Below, in pieces: positions 1 through 13,000 of a DNA stretch of 64,000 nt. The position numbers were made by a program, and so were the translations under genes. Where the stretch lies: positions 570,802 through 634,801 of the forward strand of contig JH720333.1 in NCBI GenBank assembly GCA_000231825.2, given 5' to 3'. The notes below the pieces were generated by a model. The model had not been told where the DNA came from and did no database searches. It saw only the letters and a program-made list of their open reading frames with translations. This DNA comes from Tetrahymena elliotti 4EA (taxonomy: Eukaryota; Ciliophora; Oligohymenophorea; Hymenostomatida; Tetrahymenidae). Within the stretch, counting starts at the first letter, position 1. The number at the start of each line of letters is the position of its first letter.

Positions 1-187
1 GCTGTGTGTCAATAAATTTAACAAAAGCTAAAGGAAATAATTTATAACTAAATGAATTGATATATATCAAAATTTAAGTATTTTTTCCAAATTTATATTT
101 TGAATTAAGTTTGCATAAAAAAAATAGCAAGATATTAACGTTTATAATTAAAATAAATTTGTGCAAAATTCTTCACCTTGATATCAA
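1..187. other. AT-rich left flank, no gene seen
   Basis: Very AT-rich sequence preceding the first ATG. No telomeric repeat and no convincing exon are visible; it probably holds the upstream region of the gene that starts at 188. Confidence 0.6.
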
Positions 188-2023
188 ATGACAGACCATT
201 TTAATTGGCCAGCATTAAATAGAAAAGACTTAATGTCATTATCTAAGATAGGTATTTATATTCTTCCTAAAATACCTTCAAATAATATTTGCTCAATTAA
301 ACCATACTAAAAAAAATCATTTTTTATGTACAGAGTTTGATGAAAGTGTAGGCAATAGAAAACTTCATGTTCAAAGAGATTCTTCTTCTCTCAGAAATGA
401 AGATATAGATGGTATGTATTATAACTATTAAATAACTAAATAATTTATTGGTTTTCTGAAACAGGAGCAAAAACCTTTTATAGACATACAAAGTATATGA
501 ATAAAGAATCATTTGTTAATAGATGTGAAGATATCAATGAAAAAGAACGCAGCTCTTCTCCAAAATACACAAATTTATACTTTATGAGAATAGATGATAT
601 TGATGGAGCTTAAGCAAAAAGAAAATTTGTAACAACTAGAAATACTAATCCTCTCAATCCTGTTTATGTTCTCCCATAGAGTGCTTATGTAGCCCCTTTT
701 GAAAATAAATTTATTAGAGATACTCTTTATATTAAAGATATTGAGGGAGCTACAGCAAAACCTGATTCAAAGTATTTAAAAGAAAGAAATGTTAATCCAT
801 ATACAGAAATTGAAGGTTCTCGCCCAAGATAGAGATACATACCAAAAGATAAAGTAAATAGTTTAGAAGTGAAAGATATTAACAATGATGGAGTATTTAA
901 GACTACTCGTACAACTAATCCTCTTGATCCAAAATATAACTTATCTACGTAATAACTTATTTTAGTCGAAATATATGAAGTAGAATATTTTTAATATTTA
1001 TTGTAGACTTCTTAAATCTGAAGTGAGTACTAAGCAAGATATTTAGGATTATGGATATATTGAAGGTAGCAAATCAAGAATCAGACACCCAAGTCTAAAT
1101 AAAGAAAAAAACTTCTCACTTACCACAAAAGATATAATTGGAGCTCATGCAAATGCCATCCCTGAAAAATTTGTCAACTTAAATAATGTAAAAAAAATGA
1201 TGTTTCATTCAAATAAACTAAAAATAAAAAATTTTCTAATAGACTCGTAAAGATTTCATAGCTACCAACAAGATAGATGATATCCCAGGAGCTTAAAAGA
1301 GTACATTAATAAAAGGAATAATTACAAAAAGGTGTGTTGATCCAAATGTACCTTCATACGTATTCCCAGGTATAAGAACTAATTAAAATATCTAGGAAAT
1401 TATTAATTAATTATATCTAAATAAGGGCATACAGAAGATTATTCAAAGATGAATATAAAAAGAAATAGGGTTTATTCATAAATGAGTCAAACGAACCAAA
1501 ATAGTGATTAACAAAGAAACTCATCTGTTTAAAAGCGAGTTTAGCTAGAACCTTTGTAAAATAATAGCAGATCGTTTACAAATTCAAGGTCCATAAGGTC
1601 ATAAAGTGTTTACTAGTAAAATGGAAATAACGAAAATTTAAATAAAACAACTTATTCTGCTTTGTAATTAAATTAAAAATAAAAAAACTTGGTTAATATT
1701 GATTATTATAATAGTTAGGAATAAGCACCAGCAAGAAAGCAAGTAGAAAATGGATAAATTAAAAGTAATAAGGTAGAACAAATAACAAACGAGAGAGAGA
1801 ATATCAATCTTAAAAATATTTTAAATGCAAACAGCAATAACCTTATATAGAATTTAGAAACAAATGATATAGCAATAAGCAAATCCTTTAATAGAAATAC
1901 AAATGGAGATTCATATAAAACGTAACAACTTCTTTTTTTAAAAGTTAACTTGAATTTAATATTTCTTTTAAAAAAAGGAATGCCCAAAAGCTAGATTCTT
2001 TTATAAATAAATATAGTGATTGA
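188..2023 (+). CDS. DIxGA / TNPLxP repeat protein, probable cilium or cytoskeleton protein
   Basis: Seven exons: 188-251, 334-411, 465-948, 1007-1187, 1243-1369, 1426-1921, 1978-2023. All junctions are GT-AG and in phase, giving 491 aa ending at TGA. The first two thirds carry a loose repeat: an Asp-Ile-x-Gly-Ala box (DIDGAQ, DIEGAT, DIIGAH, DIPGAQ) followed about 15-20 residues later by Arg-x-x-Asn-Pro-Leu-x-Pro-x-Tyr (RNTNPLNPVY, RTTNPLDPKY). From about residue 315 the protein is Asn/Gln/Ser-rich and looks disordered. From general knowledge, proteins with DIxGA/TNPLxP-type repeats occur in alveolates and other flagellates, and I infer a ciliary or cortical role, but I cannot name the family with certainty. 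The start is the first ATG; the last short exon (14 codons) is the least certain. Confidence 0.8.
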
Positions 2024-3000
2024 AATTCATTTTAAAGCAATTTTAAAAAATGGGGTAAATCAAAAAGTATTAAAGTTAAATTTTTAATAAAAAATAGAGG
2101 TATATTTGTATATATTTTATTATTTCTCTACATCTATTGTTCCATTTATTGGTAAAATTTATTTTTATTCTTTAAATTTTCTCTGAATTTATGTTAAAAA
2201 AGTTGTTATGAAATAAAATATAAAAATATGAAAACTATAACAAAGATAAATTCATATTTTTTGTTTTACCAATTTAATTTGATGAAGTAATAGAAAAAAA
2301 ATAGAATAGAATAAGGCAAATTTTCACATTGCCATCCTATCAATTAAAATTAGCTTTTTTTAATTTTAAATCATTAAAAACAACAGATGATTTTTTTTGC
2401 TTGGAAAAAAATTCAAAATATAAATAATTCATCAAATCATAAACTAGTTGTCAAGTTTAATCAGTTTTACTATCTAATGCAGAAGCTAGTAATCAATTAA
2501 AATAATTTAATAGATAAAAGTAATTTGCAAAATGAATTTTTATTAGGATATTTTGATAAATATAAACATTTAAAAAGTTAAAAATATTAATTATTCCCTT
2601 TAATTAAAATAATAGAAATTAAATTCAAATCATATTAATATAAATGTACAAAACACTAATTAAATCTCTCAATAAAAACTAATTAAAAAAAAATCTAGTT
2701 TTAATAAGATAAAATATTTATCTTTTCATTAAGTAATTTAAAAATCATTAACAGATGTCATCTCTTTAGTATCATTTCAAAGAAAATATTACAATTCAAC
2801 TAATTTTTTTGCTTTAAGGATTTTAAATCTTAATGTTTACTTCTTGATTCTATGAATAATGCTGGAACTATTTATTATAAATTATAAAATGGAAACAAAA
2901 ATTTTGAAAAAATAAGAAAAAAGGTGGAATGTAAAAAAAAATAATAAAAATGAATCAATGACATAAATAAAAATCAAATAAGCTAGGATATCAGTTAGTT
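2024..3000. other. AT-rich intergenic DNA
   Basis: No frame free of TGA with coding-like composition was found on either strand. Poly-A/T tracts dominate. It presumably includes the 3' untranslated region of the gene ending at 2023. Confidence 0.6.
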
Positions 3001-4090
3001 ATCAATAAATTAAAGTTTTTATTTTTTCTAAAATACATAATTAATATTGTAAAAATATCTTTACTTTTTGAGATCAAGAGTCAACGTTTTGAGTTTAGAA
3101 CATTGTGCTAAGCCTGATCCTAAACCTTTTTCACCTATTTCGGCAATTTTATTCTTGCTTTTAAAAGATTGAAAAATAAGAAATATTAAATAAAGAAATA
3201 TAAAAATAATGAGAAAAAGAAAAAAATGTGAATTAAATTTGAAAATAAAAACTAAAAATGAATAAATGAACAAGCCAAAAATGAAGTGAATGCAAAAAAA
3301 TTAGTCAGTAGTCTATCTATTATTCACTCATAAATTAAAGTTTATTTATTTAAAAACCATAAAAACTAAAATTAACTTTGAAAAAATATTTTTATGAGTT
3401 AATGAATTTAATTCGAACTTTTATAAAATTTAAAAAATATAAATATTGAAAAAATAAGTAAATGTAAACTAAATTTGAAGATAACTAAAAAAATTAATAA
3501 ATTAGTTATTAAGTCATTCAATCATAAATTAAACTATTTATTCTTTAAAAATACATAATTAATATTGAAAAACTATTTTTACTTTAAGATAAGTTACAAA
3601 GTTTACAGATTAGAACATTTTGCTAATCCTGACCCGTCAATTAATCACTCATAAATTTAAGTTTTTATTAATTTAATAATGAATAATTAATACAAAAAAA
3701 ATATTTTTACCAGAGGCTGAGAGCTAAAGTTTAGAGGTTAGAGCATTGTGTTAAGTAAGCTAGCTCCTAAACCTTAGGCGCCTACATCCCCAATATTACC
3801 CCAACTTTTAAAAAATAATAAAAATATTTATGTATATATAATTTTGAAATAAATAAAATTAAATTAGCCAGCTAAATACCAAGTAAAGCTGAATAAATTA
3901 GTTAGTTAGTCAACTACAAATTAAAGTCTTTATTCATTCAAAAATCCATAATTAATTTTTAAATACCATTTTTACTGACTGAGGTTAAGAGTCAAAGTTT
4001 AAAGATTAGAGTATTTTGCTAAGCCCTATCCTAATTCTTATGCATCAGTTTCATTAATATAATTCTAACTTTTAAAGAATATTGTATTGG
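3000..4090. repeat. Degenerate tandem repeat field, period about 250-280 bp
   Basis: A GC-richer core of the type (a)gattagaacattttgctaag followed by cctgatcct recurs at about 3091, 3604, 3731 and 4001. Each copy is preceded by a similar AT block ending in aaaatacataattaat or a variant and by agagtcaaagttt-like sequence, and followed by a pyrimidine-rich stretch near ccaacttttaaa. A fifth, weaker copy lies near 3360. Spacing between cores is 513, 127 and 270 bp, consistent with units of roughly 130 or 260 bp that have drifted. No open frame runs through the units. Function unknown; it could be a decayed minisatellite or remains of a repeated element. Confidence 0.6.
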
Positions 4091-5557
4091 ATATCGATAA
4101 AAATTGAAAGAATGAGAATTTAATTGAAAAAATAATTAATTAATGTTAATGAGCTAAATATCAAGTCATTGTCATAAATAAAAATCTTTAATTATCCAGA
4201 GACATAAAATTTTTATTGAAAACTATTTTTACCTTAATTTAAGAGTAAATATATAGTGATTTGATTACCTACCATAAAGAAGACGAAATAAAATTACCTC
4301 AGATCAATGTGAAGATAATTTAGAGTTGAGGAACTTTTTATTAATATTAAAATATTTATTAGCCTTTAAAATATTTTGAGTACATTAGTGAGTGTTATAA
4401 GATGTTTGGTGGTCTCTATTTCCATCTTTTTATTTTTTGCTATTTTATTAGAAATAAAATTGAAAATCAATTAATATCTTAAAAATGAATAATAAATAAA
4501 CCAATTATGAATAAAAATAATATTTTTGTTTTATAAAATTAAAGATGAATTTTTGTTTAGAATTTTAATTTTTTTATTTAATTTAAAAAACATTCATAAA
4601 AAGTTAATAAAAGCTAATAAAAATTAAAATTTAACTTAGAACAAAAACTTGAATTTCATAAAAATAATTTAAAAGTAGAATTATTACAATATTAATTTAA
4701 AGCTTTATCAAGTACTTTTCTTTTTGTTCGCAAAAACTTTAATTCATTAATTTAAAAATTCCTCTCTAAAAGTACTCTAATTATGCAAATAATAGTTTAC
4801 TTTAATTTATTAATTACAAATTATTATTTTTTGATATTTTTTACTTTTTATATGAAGAAAAACATTTTAAAGAAAGTTAAATAAATTTTATATTTATTTG
4901 AAAATAAGGTTTGTTTGTTGATGAATAGATTAGTACACAATGCTTATAATTTTATTTGTTTTGAATAATTAAAATTGATTGGAATTTTTATAGAGATGCA
5001 GATTATTGTTTTATGAACAGAGAATCGAAAGATACTAATTAAGAGATTCGAAGATTTTATTTAAATTAAAAAAATTAAATAAATTAAGAAATAAGATATA
5101 ATATTGATCAATAAAGATATCGTTTTTAACATATTGTTAGATAGCTGAATTATTTCAATAAACATAAAAATTATTTGTATGTAACTAATAAACTAAATTT
5201 ATTATTTTTAAATAAAAAATATTTTTTTTCTTTTTCATTACACTTCAAAGCATTTTTTAGAAATAAATTATAATGGAAACACAATTGCTTTAAAAATAAC
5301 CATAAAATCCTATGCTTACAAAATGAAATGATGAATATGATGCTTATAGATCGATTGATACTTGAAGTAAATTGACATAAAAAATAATTTTTAACTTATA
5401 GACTAGAAAGCTTAATATATCGCTTATTATTTATTTGTGATATAGCCTTTTTGATATTATATTGTAAGCTGTTTTTTCTTGTTTGGTGATGCTATTTTTG
5501 TAGAAACATAGTACATATACAATAAATCTTTTAAAATTATGTTAACTATTAGATCTC
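4091..5557. other. AT-rich intergenic DNA
   Basis: Mostly featureless. A short coding-like remnant is possible at about 4240-4328 on the plus strand (see findings). The last 100 bp or so should contain the 3' end of the proteasome gene, which is transcribed leftwards. Confidence 0.5.
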
Positions 5558-6310
5558 TCACTAGTTATGAATCTTTTCGTTAGCACGATCTACGTAGCCC
5601 TTATAGTCCCACTTAGATTCGATTTAGTAAGGTGCTTCAATACGGACTCCATTTCTATCAATAACTGTGACTTAAATTGTTTCATGAGCTCTAGCATCTC
5701 TGTAGAAGAGAGCCTAGAAACAGGTATTAACTAATTACTTGGCTTCTTATTCACTGATATCAGCTCTCCATCCCTTTTCAAAGAGAGGTCCACAAAGGTA
5801 ATTACCAAATCCAGTTGAAATGTAATTAGTTTCAATATATGTTCCATAAAGATCTATGTGAGCAAGGTAAGGTTAACCATTATGAAGACCTCCAATAACG
5901 TTCCAAAGGTATAAAGGATTCATCTTATTTCTGTAGTGATATTGTAATTGGGAAATGTAATTACCATAATCACGAGGAGTATAGGTGACATTGTCATCAT
6001 TTAAGTAAGTTTAATTGGTCATATCATCAATTAAACGGGTGAGTTCCTAAAAATCTGCAAATTCTCCACTTGAAGAAAATGCACAGTTATCAGTGACTTT
6101 ATGAACACGCTAAATGTGATTGTATCTTGACATACCACCATAACTAATAGTAGTATCAGATGCAATAATGACACCACCATTAAAAACTACACCAATAACG
6201 CTAGAGCCGGTAGTGACTGGATTCAAGGTGTGCTTTTTAGCTGAGCTTTCATTTAAAGCTAATTCGCTATATTGCATTTTTTCTTTATTCTTGCAAACGT
6301 AAAAGGCCAT
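5558..6310 (-). CDS. PSMB4: 20S proteasome subunit beta-7 (PSMB4 type)
   Basis: Intronless, 250 aa, with five or more in-frame TAA/TAG glutamines and a TGA stop at 5558-5560. After a propeptide of about 30 residues the protein shows the beta-subunit fold signature GSSVIGVVFNGGVIIASDT, then SYGGMSRYNHI, KMNPLYLWNVIGG and YRDARAHETIQV, which match the non-catalytic PSMB4/Pre4 subunit best. As expected for that subunit the usual active-site start (Thr-Thr-x-Val with Lys33) is not intact. It would sit in the two inner beta rings of the 20S core and help half-proteasomes dimerise (family knowledge). It is divergent with the gene at 7420, sharing a 1.1-kb spacer. The only in-frame ATG before the propeptide is at 6310. 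Confidence 0.93.
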
Positions 6311-7419
6311 TTCCTATTCTTTTTATATAAGCTTTATTATTTTTTATAATTAATTGATTAATTTTTTTTATAATTAAATGTTTCTTCTTATCAATATTTA
6401 ATTGAAATGCAAATGTATTATGTTCGTTTGCTCTCTTTCTTGTTAATTTGTTTTATTTTTTGATAGATATTGCTTTGCTTAAATAACAATAAAACATAAT
6501 GGTGTTATTCATTATTTTATGATATCAGAGTAGTTCTATTCACTCTCTTTGTATTTTTCTTCTCTTTTCTCAACCATGATATTCATTCATTTGAATATGT
6601 AAAAATGAATTAATTTCATTTAATATTCAAAAATAATATCTTTTCTTTCAAATTTGCATTGAAAAAGCTAATATTTGTATTGTTAATTTATCAATCAATC
6701 AATCTGATCTTAGGATATCGTCTTGGTTTTAAATTAATTAGAAATAATTAAATCATGTAAATATTTAATTTTAATTTCAAGTTAAAGAACTTTTTGTCAA
6801 ATTTTTGATAAAATATTTTAAAATTAAATTGAAAGTTAATAAGAACATAATGAGTTTATTTCATAAAAAATTTTAATTCTTGAATATTTAGCTAACTTGT
6901 TGTCTTATTTTAATAAAAGCAATTATTCTATTTTTTTAAAAAATAATTCGAATTTCATTTAATCTCAAAACCAAAAATTCTAAAATGCTATTATAATAAT
7001 TAATTAAATTAAAAGATAATTAAATTCCACAAATTTAAAAAGATTAGTCACATTTTTAGTTAGTTTTTAGAAAAGTTTTTATTTATTTTTTATAAATTAA
7101 TTTTTTTTATATTTGTATTTGTTTACTTTAAATTGAAAATTTTTTCAAAATTATTTGATAATTCTACTATCTCAATTTCATTATTTTCATCTTTTTTTTT
7201 TGTTGTTCCATAAATTACGTAATTCTAAAAAGTTTTGAAGGCTGAATATATTTTTAAGCTTTTTTATGGCTTTTTTTACTTTTTTATCTATCTTACGTTA
7301 ATTTTAAGCCATCAAATATACCATTATAATTTGAAATATATTATATTTTAATAAATAAACAGATATATTTATAAAACAACAAATAAATTAACATAGCCGT
7401 AAATAAATAAAGATAAAAT
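6311..7419. other. Intergenic spacer between two divergent genes
   Basis: AT-rich spacer between the beta-7 gene (leftward) and the 455-aa gene (rightward). It must hold both promoters, but no element is recognisable by eye. Confidence 0.6.
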
Positions 7420-8787
7420 ATGTCTGATTCGAGTTTAAGTGCTTAAAATGAATAAAAAATTGTAACGAAATATAATATAAATAATATTGAAAAAGTAAAG
7501 TTAAATAGAGAAGATTTTGAAGATGAAGAAAGCTATTAAAGAATGAGAGCATTGAGAAGAGCGATTAGAAAAATAAATAAGGACTAAAGTGTAGTCAAAA
7601 AAGAGTAAAGAATTGTTTCTTATAAAAATATTTCAGTTAAAGATGTTTAACTTTTTTAGAATTTAGATTTTTCTTAGAAAATGTTTGTCATTTATGGAGA
7701 CTTCTTTATTTTAACTGACCATTAAAAACAAAATATTGATATCTAAGAACAAATAAGTTTTTTTAAAAACATAAAATGTGTTTTGAGTGCCCAAAAATTT
7801 GACTAAAAATAGATTTTATTTTTAAATCTTGGTACAAAAGATACTATTTAGCATACTCCAATAGGAGCTATACAAAAATTAATACAGAGTAGACCCGGAG
7901 ATTAGATGCTGTAAAACTTTTTACCTTATTTATAGCTATATTATGAGAGTCTTGAAAACTAAAAATAAATAGTTAGCTATTTAAATTCTGTTTATACTGA
8001 AGATCACTTGATGTAAATAAAGTAGTTAAGAAATGAATATTATGACAAAAAAGTTCAAGAATATATTTAGTAGAATTATACTTAATTAGATTTTTATATG
8101 TTTTATAAATATTCTTAATCTGGGATTAATGATCACTACCTTTAATTCACTAAAATTGGACTCTCTTATTCCCTTATAGCTCTCTTAGGCACAGATCCTG
8201 ATACTTTTATAAATATTAGTATGAGGAATGGTTTTATGGAATTTTCAACTAAATCTAATAAACAAGAAGCTATTTTTCGAAGTTTAGCTTGCCTTCTTTA
8301 GCTTATACAATTAAGAGAGATAAGATGTTAAGATAAAGTAACTTTACTGACTTTCGATGAATATTAAATTGATACTATCTTAAATATTCATTGCTTTATT
8401 ATTGATTACCCCCCAGAACTGAATATTGAAGTAAATGGAACAATTTTAACAAGTGAAATGTGTCATTTTATAGACTACCAAATAGATGAAAATATTATAT
8501 AATCTATTATTGCTAAGAGAACAAAAAATCCATAATTCTAGTAATAATGGGAAAACGAAGAATTCGGCTACACAATTGAGAGCCAATTGTTTTTAGAAAA
8601 ATATTATAAATAACCATTAGAAAACAAATTGAATAAAATTGAATAATAATATATCCATTAAAAAAGATACTATTACAATAAGGAGTGCAATTATAAATAA
8701 ATTTAAGATTCATAAAATGATGGTACAAATCAATAAGATTAATCAAATTAATTTGAACATTTTGTAAATAATTTCTATTCAAACTGA
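7420..8787 (+). CDS. Unrecognised 455-aa protein, ciliate-code, intronless
   Basis: A single 456-codon frame from ATG to TGA, containing dozens of TAA/TAG codons and no TGA, which is very unlikely by chance at this base composition. The N-terminal 90 residues are charged (a basic stretch with RMRALRRAIRKINK near residue 50). The middle region alternates hydrophobic and polar segments (for example MFVIYGDFFILTDH and QLDFYMFYKYSQSGINDHYL), suggesting a globular domain, and the last 60 residues are Gln/Asn-rich. No signal peptide, membrane segment or catalytic motif is obvious. I do not recognise the family. It is probably a lineage-restricted protein. Confidence 0.8.
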
Positions 8788-9321
8788 TAAAATGTTATCT
8801 TGAACAATATATTAATACTAACTAAATAAACATAAAATATAAAATCCTTAAAAATAATAAAAACATACAAAGCTTAAAATAACCAGTTTAGAATTGAAGC
8901 AATAAATATCTATTTATCTTAATTCTTTTGTATAGTATTTCATTAACCATCCCTCTTTTTAGTTATTATATGACTACAAACACTAATTTTACTCTTTCAT
9001 CAATAAATAAGCTTAAACTTGCTACTTTTTTTTCACAAAACAACAAATAAATTATATAACTAATTGCAACTTCTTTGCAGATTAGTTTAAAAGAGTTAAA
9101 AATTTTTTAAATAATCAAATAAAAACATAAGGCTTAGATAATTTACATTTTTTAGATAATTAAAGAATTTTAAGTAATAATCAAGTAGTTTATTTTAGTA
9201 TAAGTCAGATTTAAAATAATTCTATTTTACACTTTCATATGCTAAATTTTTATTGCCTCATTTTATTAAAATTTAAAGAAATTAAAAATATCTTTTGGAT
9301 GATTCCAATAAATAAATAAGT
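8788..9321. other. AT-rich intergenic DNA
   Basis: No exon-like sequence noticed on either strand. Confidence 0.5.
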
Positions 9322-9630
9322 ATGTCATTCTCAATTATCAAGAATAAATAAGGAAGTTTTGATGTATTTTTTTTATTTTCACAATAAAAGAATACTTGAA
9401 TTATTTGAAATTAGGAAGGAATTGAATTAAAAGATGCTGGCCAATTTAAAAAAGAAACTAAATAGCTAAGATTTGAATTAATTAATTTATCCTAATTACT
9501 AAATTAATTTTTTTTTTAATATGCATCCACTGTACAAATAAGAAAAGGAAAAATCTAGGGAAGTTTGAATATTAAAGATAAATATATATCAAATATTGAA
9601 AGTAGAAGCAGAGTAGGATAATATTCTTGA
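9322..9630 (+). CDS. Possible small two-exon gene (85 aa), unknown
   Basis: Exon 1 is 9322-9363 and exon 2 is 9415-9630, joined by a 51-bp AT-only GT-AG intron in phase. The product begins MSFSIIKNKQGSFDEGIELK and continues with a charged helical stretch (DAGQFKKETKQLRFELINL) and ends SRSRVGQYS before TGA. The charged, mixed composition is unlike the surrounding poly-A/T spacer, which is why I list it. Family unknown. It could instead be part of a longer upstream leader or a decayed exon. Confidence 0.4.
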
Positions 9631-10064
9631 TTAAAGCTAACATTGGCGATTTTTGTTTAAATTGGCATCAGAAAAGTGCTAGATGTGGAGAAAATTAAAT
9701 TAAAAGTATAGAGCAGTCATTTAGGATATGTGTGAAGAAATTCTGATAGTAAGTCATTTAATGTAGAATAAAAATTCTTCTAAAGTTAAATTTATAATAT
9801 TGACCTGTATGTCTGTTGAACTTTGAAAAATGGTGTCAGAAAACAAGTAAGAAAGTGAATATCATTAATGTGAAAGCAAATATGCCTTCATTTTGTTAAA
9901 GAAGAGATTAAATTATTGAAATTAATTGCAGAGTGAAAAATAGAAAAGGTGTATATATAAGAATTAAATTAAAAATTGGTTAAAAATATAAAAAAATCAA
10001 ATAAAATAATAAATAGTTAATCAAAACGAAAGTAAACAAAATAGAGTGTTAAGTAACAAATAAA
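9631..10064. other. Spacer/leader upstream of the importin gene
   Basis: Slightly G-richer than normal spacer. On the plus strand a TGA-free frame runs from about 9810 directly into the importin ATG at 10065, but it has no good start and reads poorly, so I treat it as 5' untranslated sequence. Confidence 0.4.
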
Positions 10065-13000
10065 ATGAGCGAAACCCCTGAAATCACTAACTTAGATTAA
10101 GCCATTGAAGTTATGAATGGTATTCTTAGCGGTAACAACGATAAAATTAAGATTGGTACCAAGTTGTTGAAGCATTTTTGCAAAAAGACTGAATCCATCA
10201 GTATCTTCACTTACATTTTGGCTCATTGCCAATAAGATAACTTAAGACACTTGGCTGGTATTTTATTAAAGAGAAACATGATCGCTAATTTCTCCAATTT
10301 GGGAGAATAAGCTTAAAAAGATTTACAAATGGTTCTCTTAGAAAGATTCTTTGCTGAATCAATGAAATCTGTTCGTAAATCTATTGGTGCTTTGATTGGT
10401 ATTATTGCAAAGCTCACCCTTCCAGAAGGAAAATGGACTGAACTTTTACAAGTCATCTAACAACATACCGACAAGGCTTAAACTCTTTAGAACAGAATTT
10501 ATGGTCTCTAACTTCTTGAACTCGTTCTTGATTACTCTGCTTGTAATTTAACTTTAATATTCAAATACTTTTTACTTAATTTTTAACAATGTTTGGTAGT
10601 GATTGTTCATCTTCTACTTTTTGAAAAAATAAGAAAGCTAAATGTAATGTTAGCTTATCTTTATCATATTCTCATAAAGTAGTAGCAAATCGCTTTCTCA
10701 AACCTCATGAATTCATATTTAATCATTTTATTCATATAAAATAGCTTCTATTGCCAGTTTTTACAATAATTTCTACCCCTTCTTCAAGGATTCTATCTAA
10801 GATTCCAATAAGGATATCAGAATTGGTACTCTTAAGTGTTTAGTTAACCTTTTCGATAACATCCAAGATATGACTGCTGATCAAATTAACCTCTATAAGG
10901 AATTAGTTGGTCCTATCTTGAATATTTTGGATTCTTTGATTGATCAAAATGATGAAGACTTAGTTTACTACTGCTTTGATGCTTTGAATCTTTTAACTGA
11001 AAACAAGGTAAATATTTAGTTAATTAGAATTCAATTTCTAAACTTACCAAGATAATTTAGGCCAAAGTAGATATTAGCAACATTAGCTTTTTCATCTTAA
11101 AATCATAAAAGTTCATTAAATAAGCTTGCTTATTAAGAGACAACAGAACGTTTAGGAATCAAATTTATAAAATTAGATATGAATTTGTTTGTTTGAAAAA
11201 TATCTTAATTTTGTGCAGTACAAAAGCAAATATCTTGAAAATTAATTAATTTCCCAGCCAATCAATAAAAAATTTTTATGAATTTGAATGATGTTTAAAT
11301 TAATTTTTAATAATAATTAATTAAATCTAATTCCGCCAAAAAACACACAATGATAATTAATTAGCTTTAAAGTTTTAATTAAAACAAAATCTTTAATTAA
11401 AATTAAATAAATTTTTTATTTAAAAAATAGAAAAGTATTCTTGACTAACATTTGGGTTAAATCGTTGAATACATGTGCTCTCACAAGGTTTTAGGAAATC
11501 CCAAGCTTTCTAAGAAAATTAAAGAAGTTGTAATTGATATGATCTTTTCTGCTTCTCAATTCCACAAATCAGTTTTTAACAAGAACACTCCCTTATTAAA
11601 GAAAGTTATTGAAGCTATTTGCCTCATTATTGCTACTCCTTTCACTGAAGAAGATTTAGAAGATGGAGAAGAACCTTTATAAGACATTGCTTTATGGTTA
11701 ATTTTATCTTTGAGCATGGTCTTAAACAAGAAGAAAACCTATGGTGTCCTTTTGGAAGCTATCACTGCTTTGATTCACTCTGGTGAACCTAACAAGATGA
11801 ATAGTGGTTTCCTTATTTTGGCTTAATTAGCTGAAGGTTGCTATGAATAATTAGCTAGAAACTTAGCTAATCCTATCATGAATGACTTCATGGTTAAGGG
11901 TTTGAACCATCCTGCTGGAGAAGTTAGAGGTGCTGCTATTAAGGCTTTAACTTACTTCGCTGAATACTTGCCCGTTGATGTTTGTAAATATCACAGCACT
12001 ATTGTCCCTGCTATAATTAGCACTTTTGATGATCTTAACAACAAGGTAGCTGAAAAAGCTATTATTGCTATTGATATCTTCTGCGATAACTTAGAACCTG
12101 AAGACTTAGAATAATACATGTAATCCATCACTGAAAAGTTATGCACTATTGCTATGAAGGATAACTCTACTATGTTAATGAGAAGAGTTTCTATCAGCGC
12201 CCTCGCTTCCTGCATTTCTACAGTTGAACACAAATTCAAGCCTTTCGTTACCGTTGTTGCTAACTTAATGCACTAAATTATTGGATTACCCCACAACGCT
12301 GAAGTTATTGCTTTAAAGGCTGAAGCTATCAACTGTTTAGGTAAAATTGCTGCTGCCTTCATTTCTGAAGACAGATCTATCTACGAACAACACGTTGTTC
12401 CTTGCTTAGAAACTATCTACCACTTATTAACCAATGTTGATGACTTTGAAATGAGAGAAGGTTGTTTCTCTTTCTTCTATAACCTTGCTCACGCCATCGG
12501 TAGTGAATTCGAAGTTATGTTTGATAAGCTCATCGATTTTACTCTTAAGTAAGCTGCTAGTGAAGAAGGTGTCACCTACAACAAAAATGGTAAGGCTGGT
12601 GAATTCTCTCTTGACACTGATAGTGAAGAAGAAGATGAAAACTTACTTGAAGATGAAGACCACAACACTGCAGTAAATGTCAAAACTGCTTTTGTTTTAG
12701 AAAAGTCTGCTGCTATTACCGCTGTTGGTTAATTCGCTGTTGCTTGTCCTATGAAGTTCATTCCTTACTACGAAACTGCTATTGGTATCCTTGAAACTTG
12801 CTACGACTACTTCGATGAAAATGTCCGTCAATAAACTTGTAAGTGCTACAAGGATCTCTGTGTTGCTATGGTCAAAACCGCTAACAACGGTGTACTTCCT
12901 AAATATGAGAGAGGTCTCCCTGTTAAGGCTCGTTTCCCTGAAAAGATTGAAAATGTTATCCAAATTGAAATCTTCTAAAAATTCTTACATTATCTTAACA

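Noticed and set aside
324..512. Antisense open frame over the first gene
   Set aside because: It overlaps spliced exons on the plus strand and translates to a Tyr/Ile/Phe-rich shadow.
11991..12239. Frames antisense to or offset within the importin gene (also 12485-13256 and 13534-13831)
   Set aside because: All are shadows of the continuous 2.5-kb importin exon, created because TAA/TAG in the true frame are not stops.
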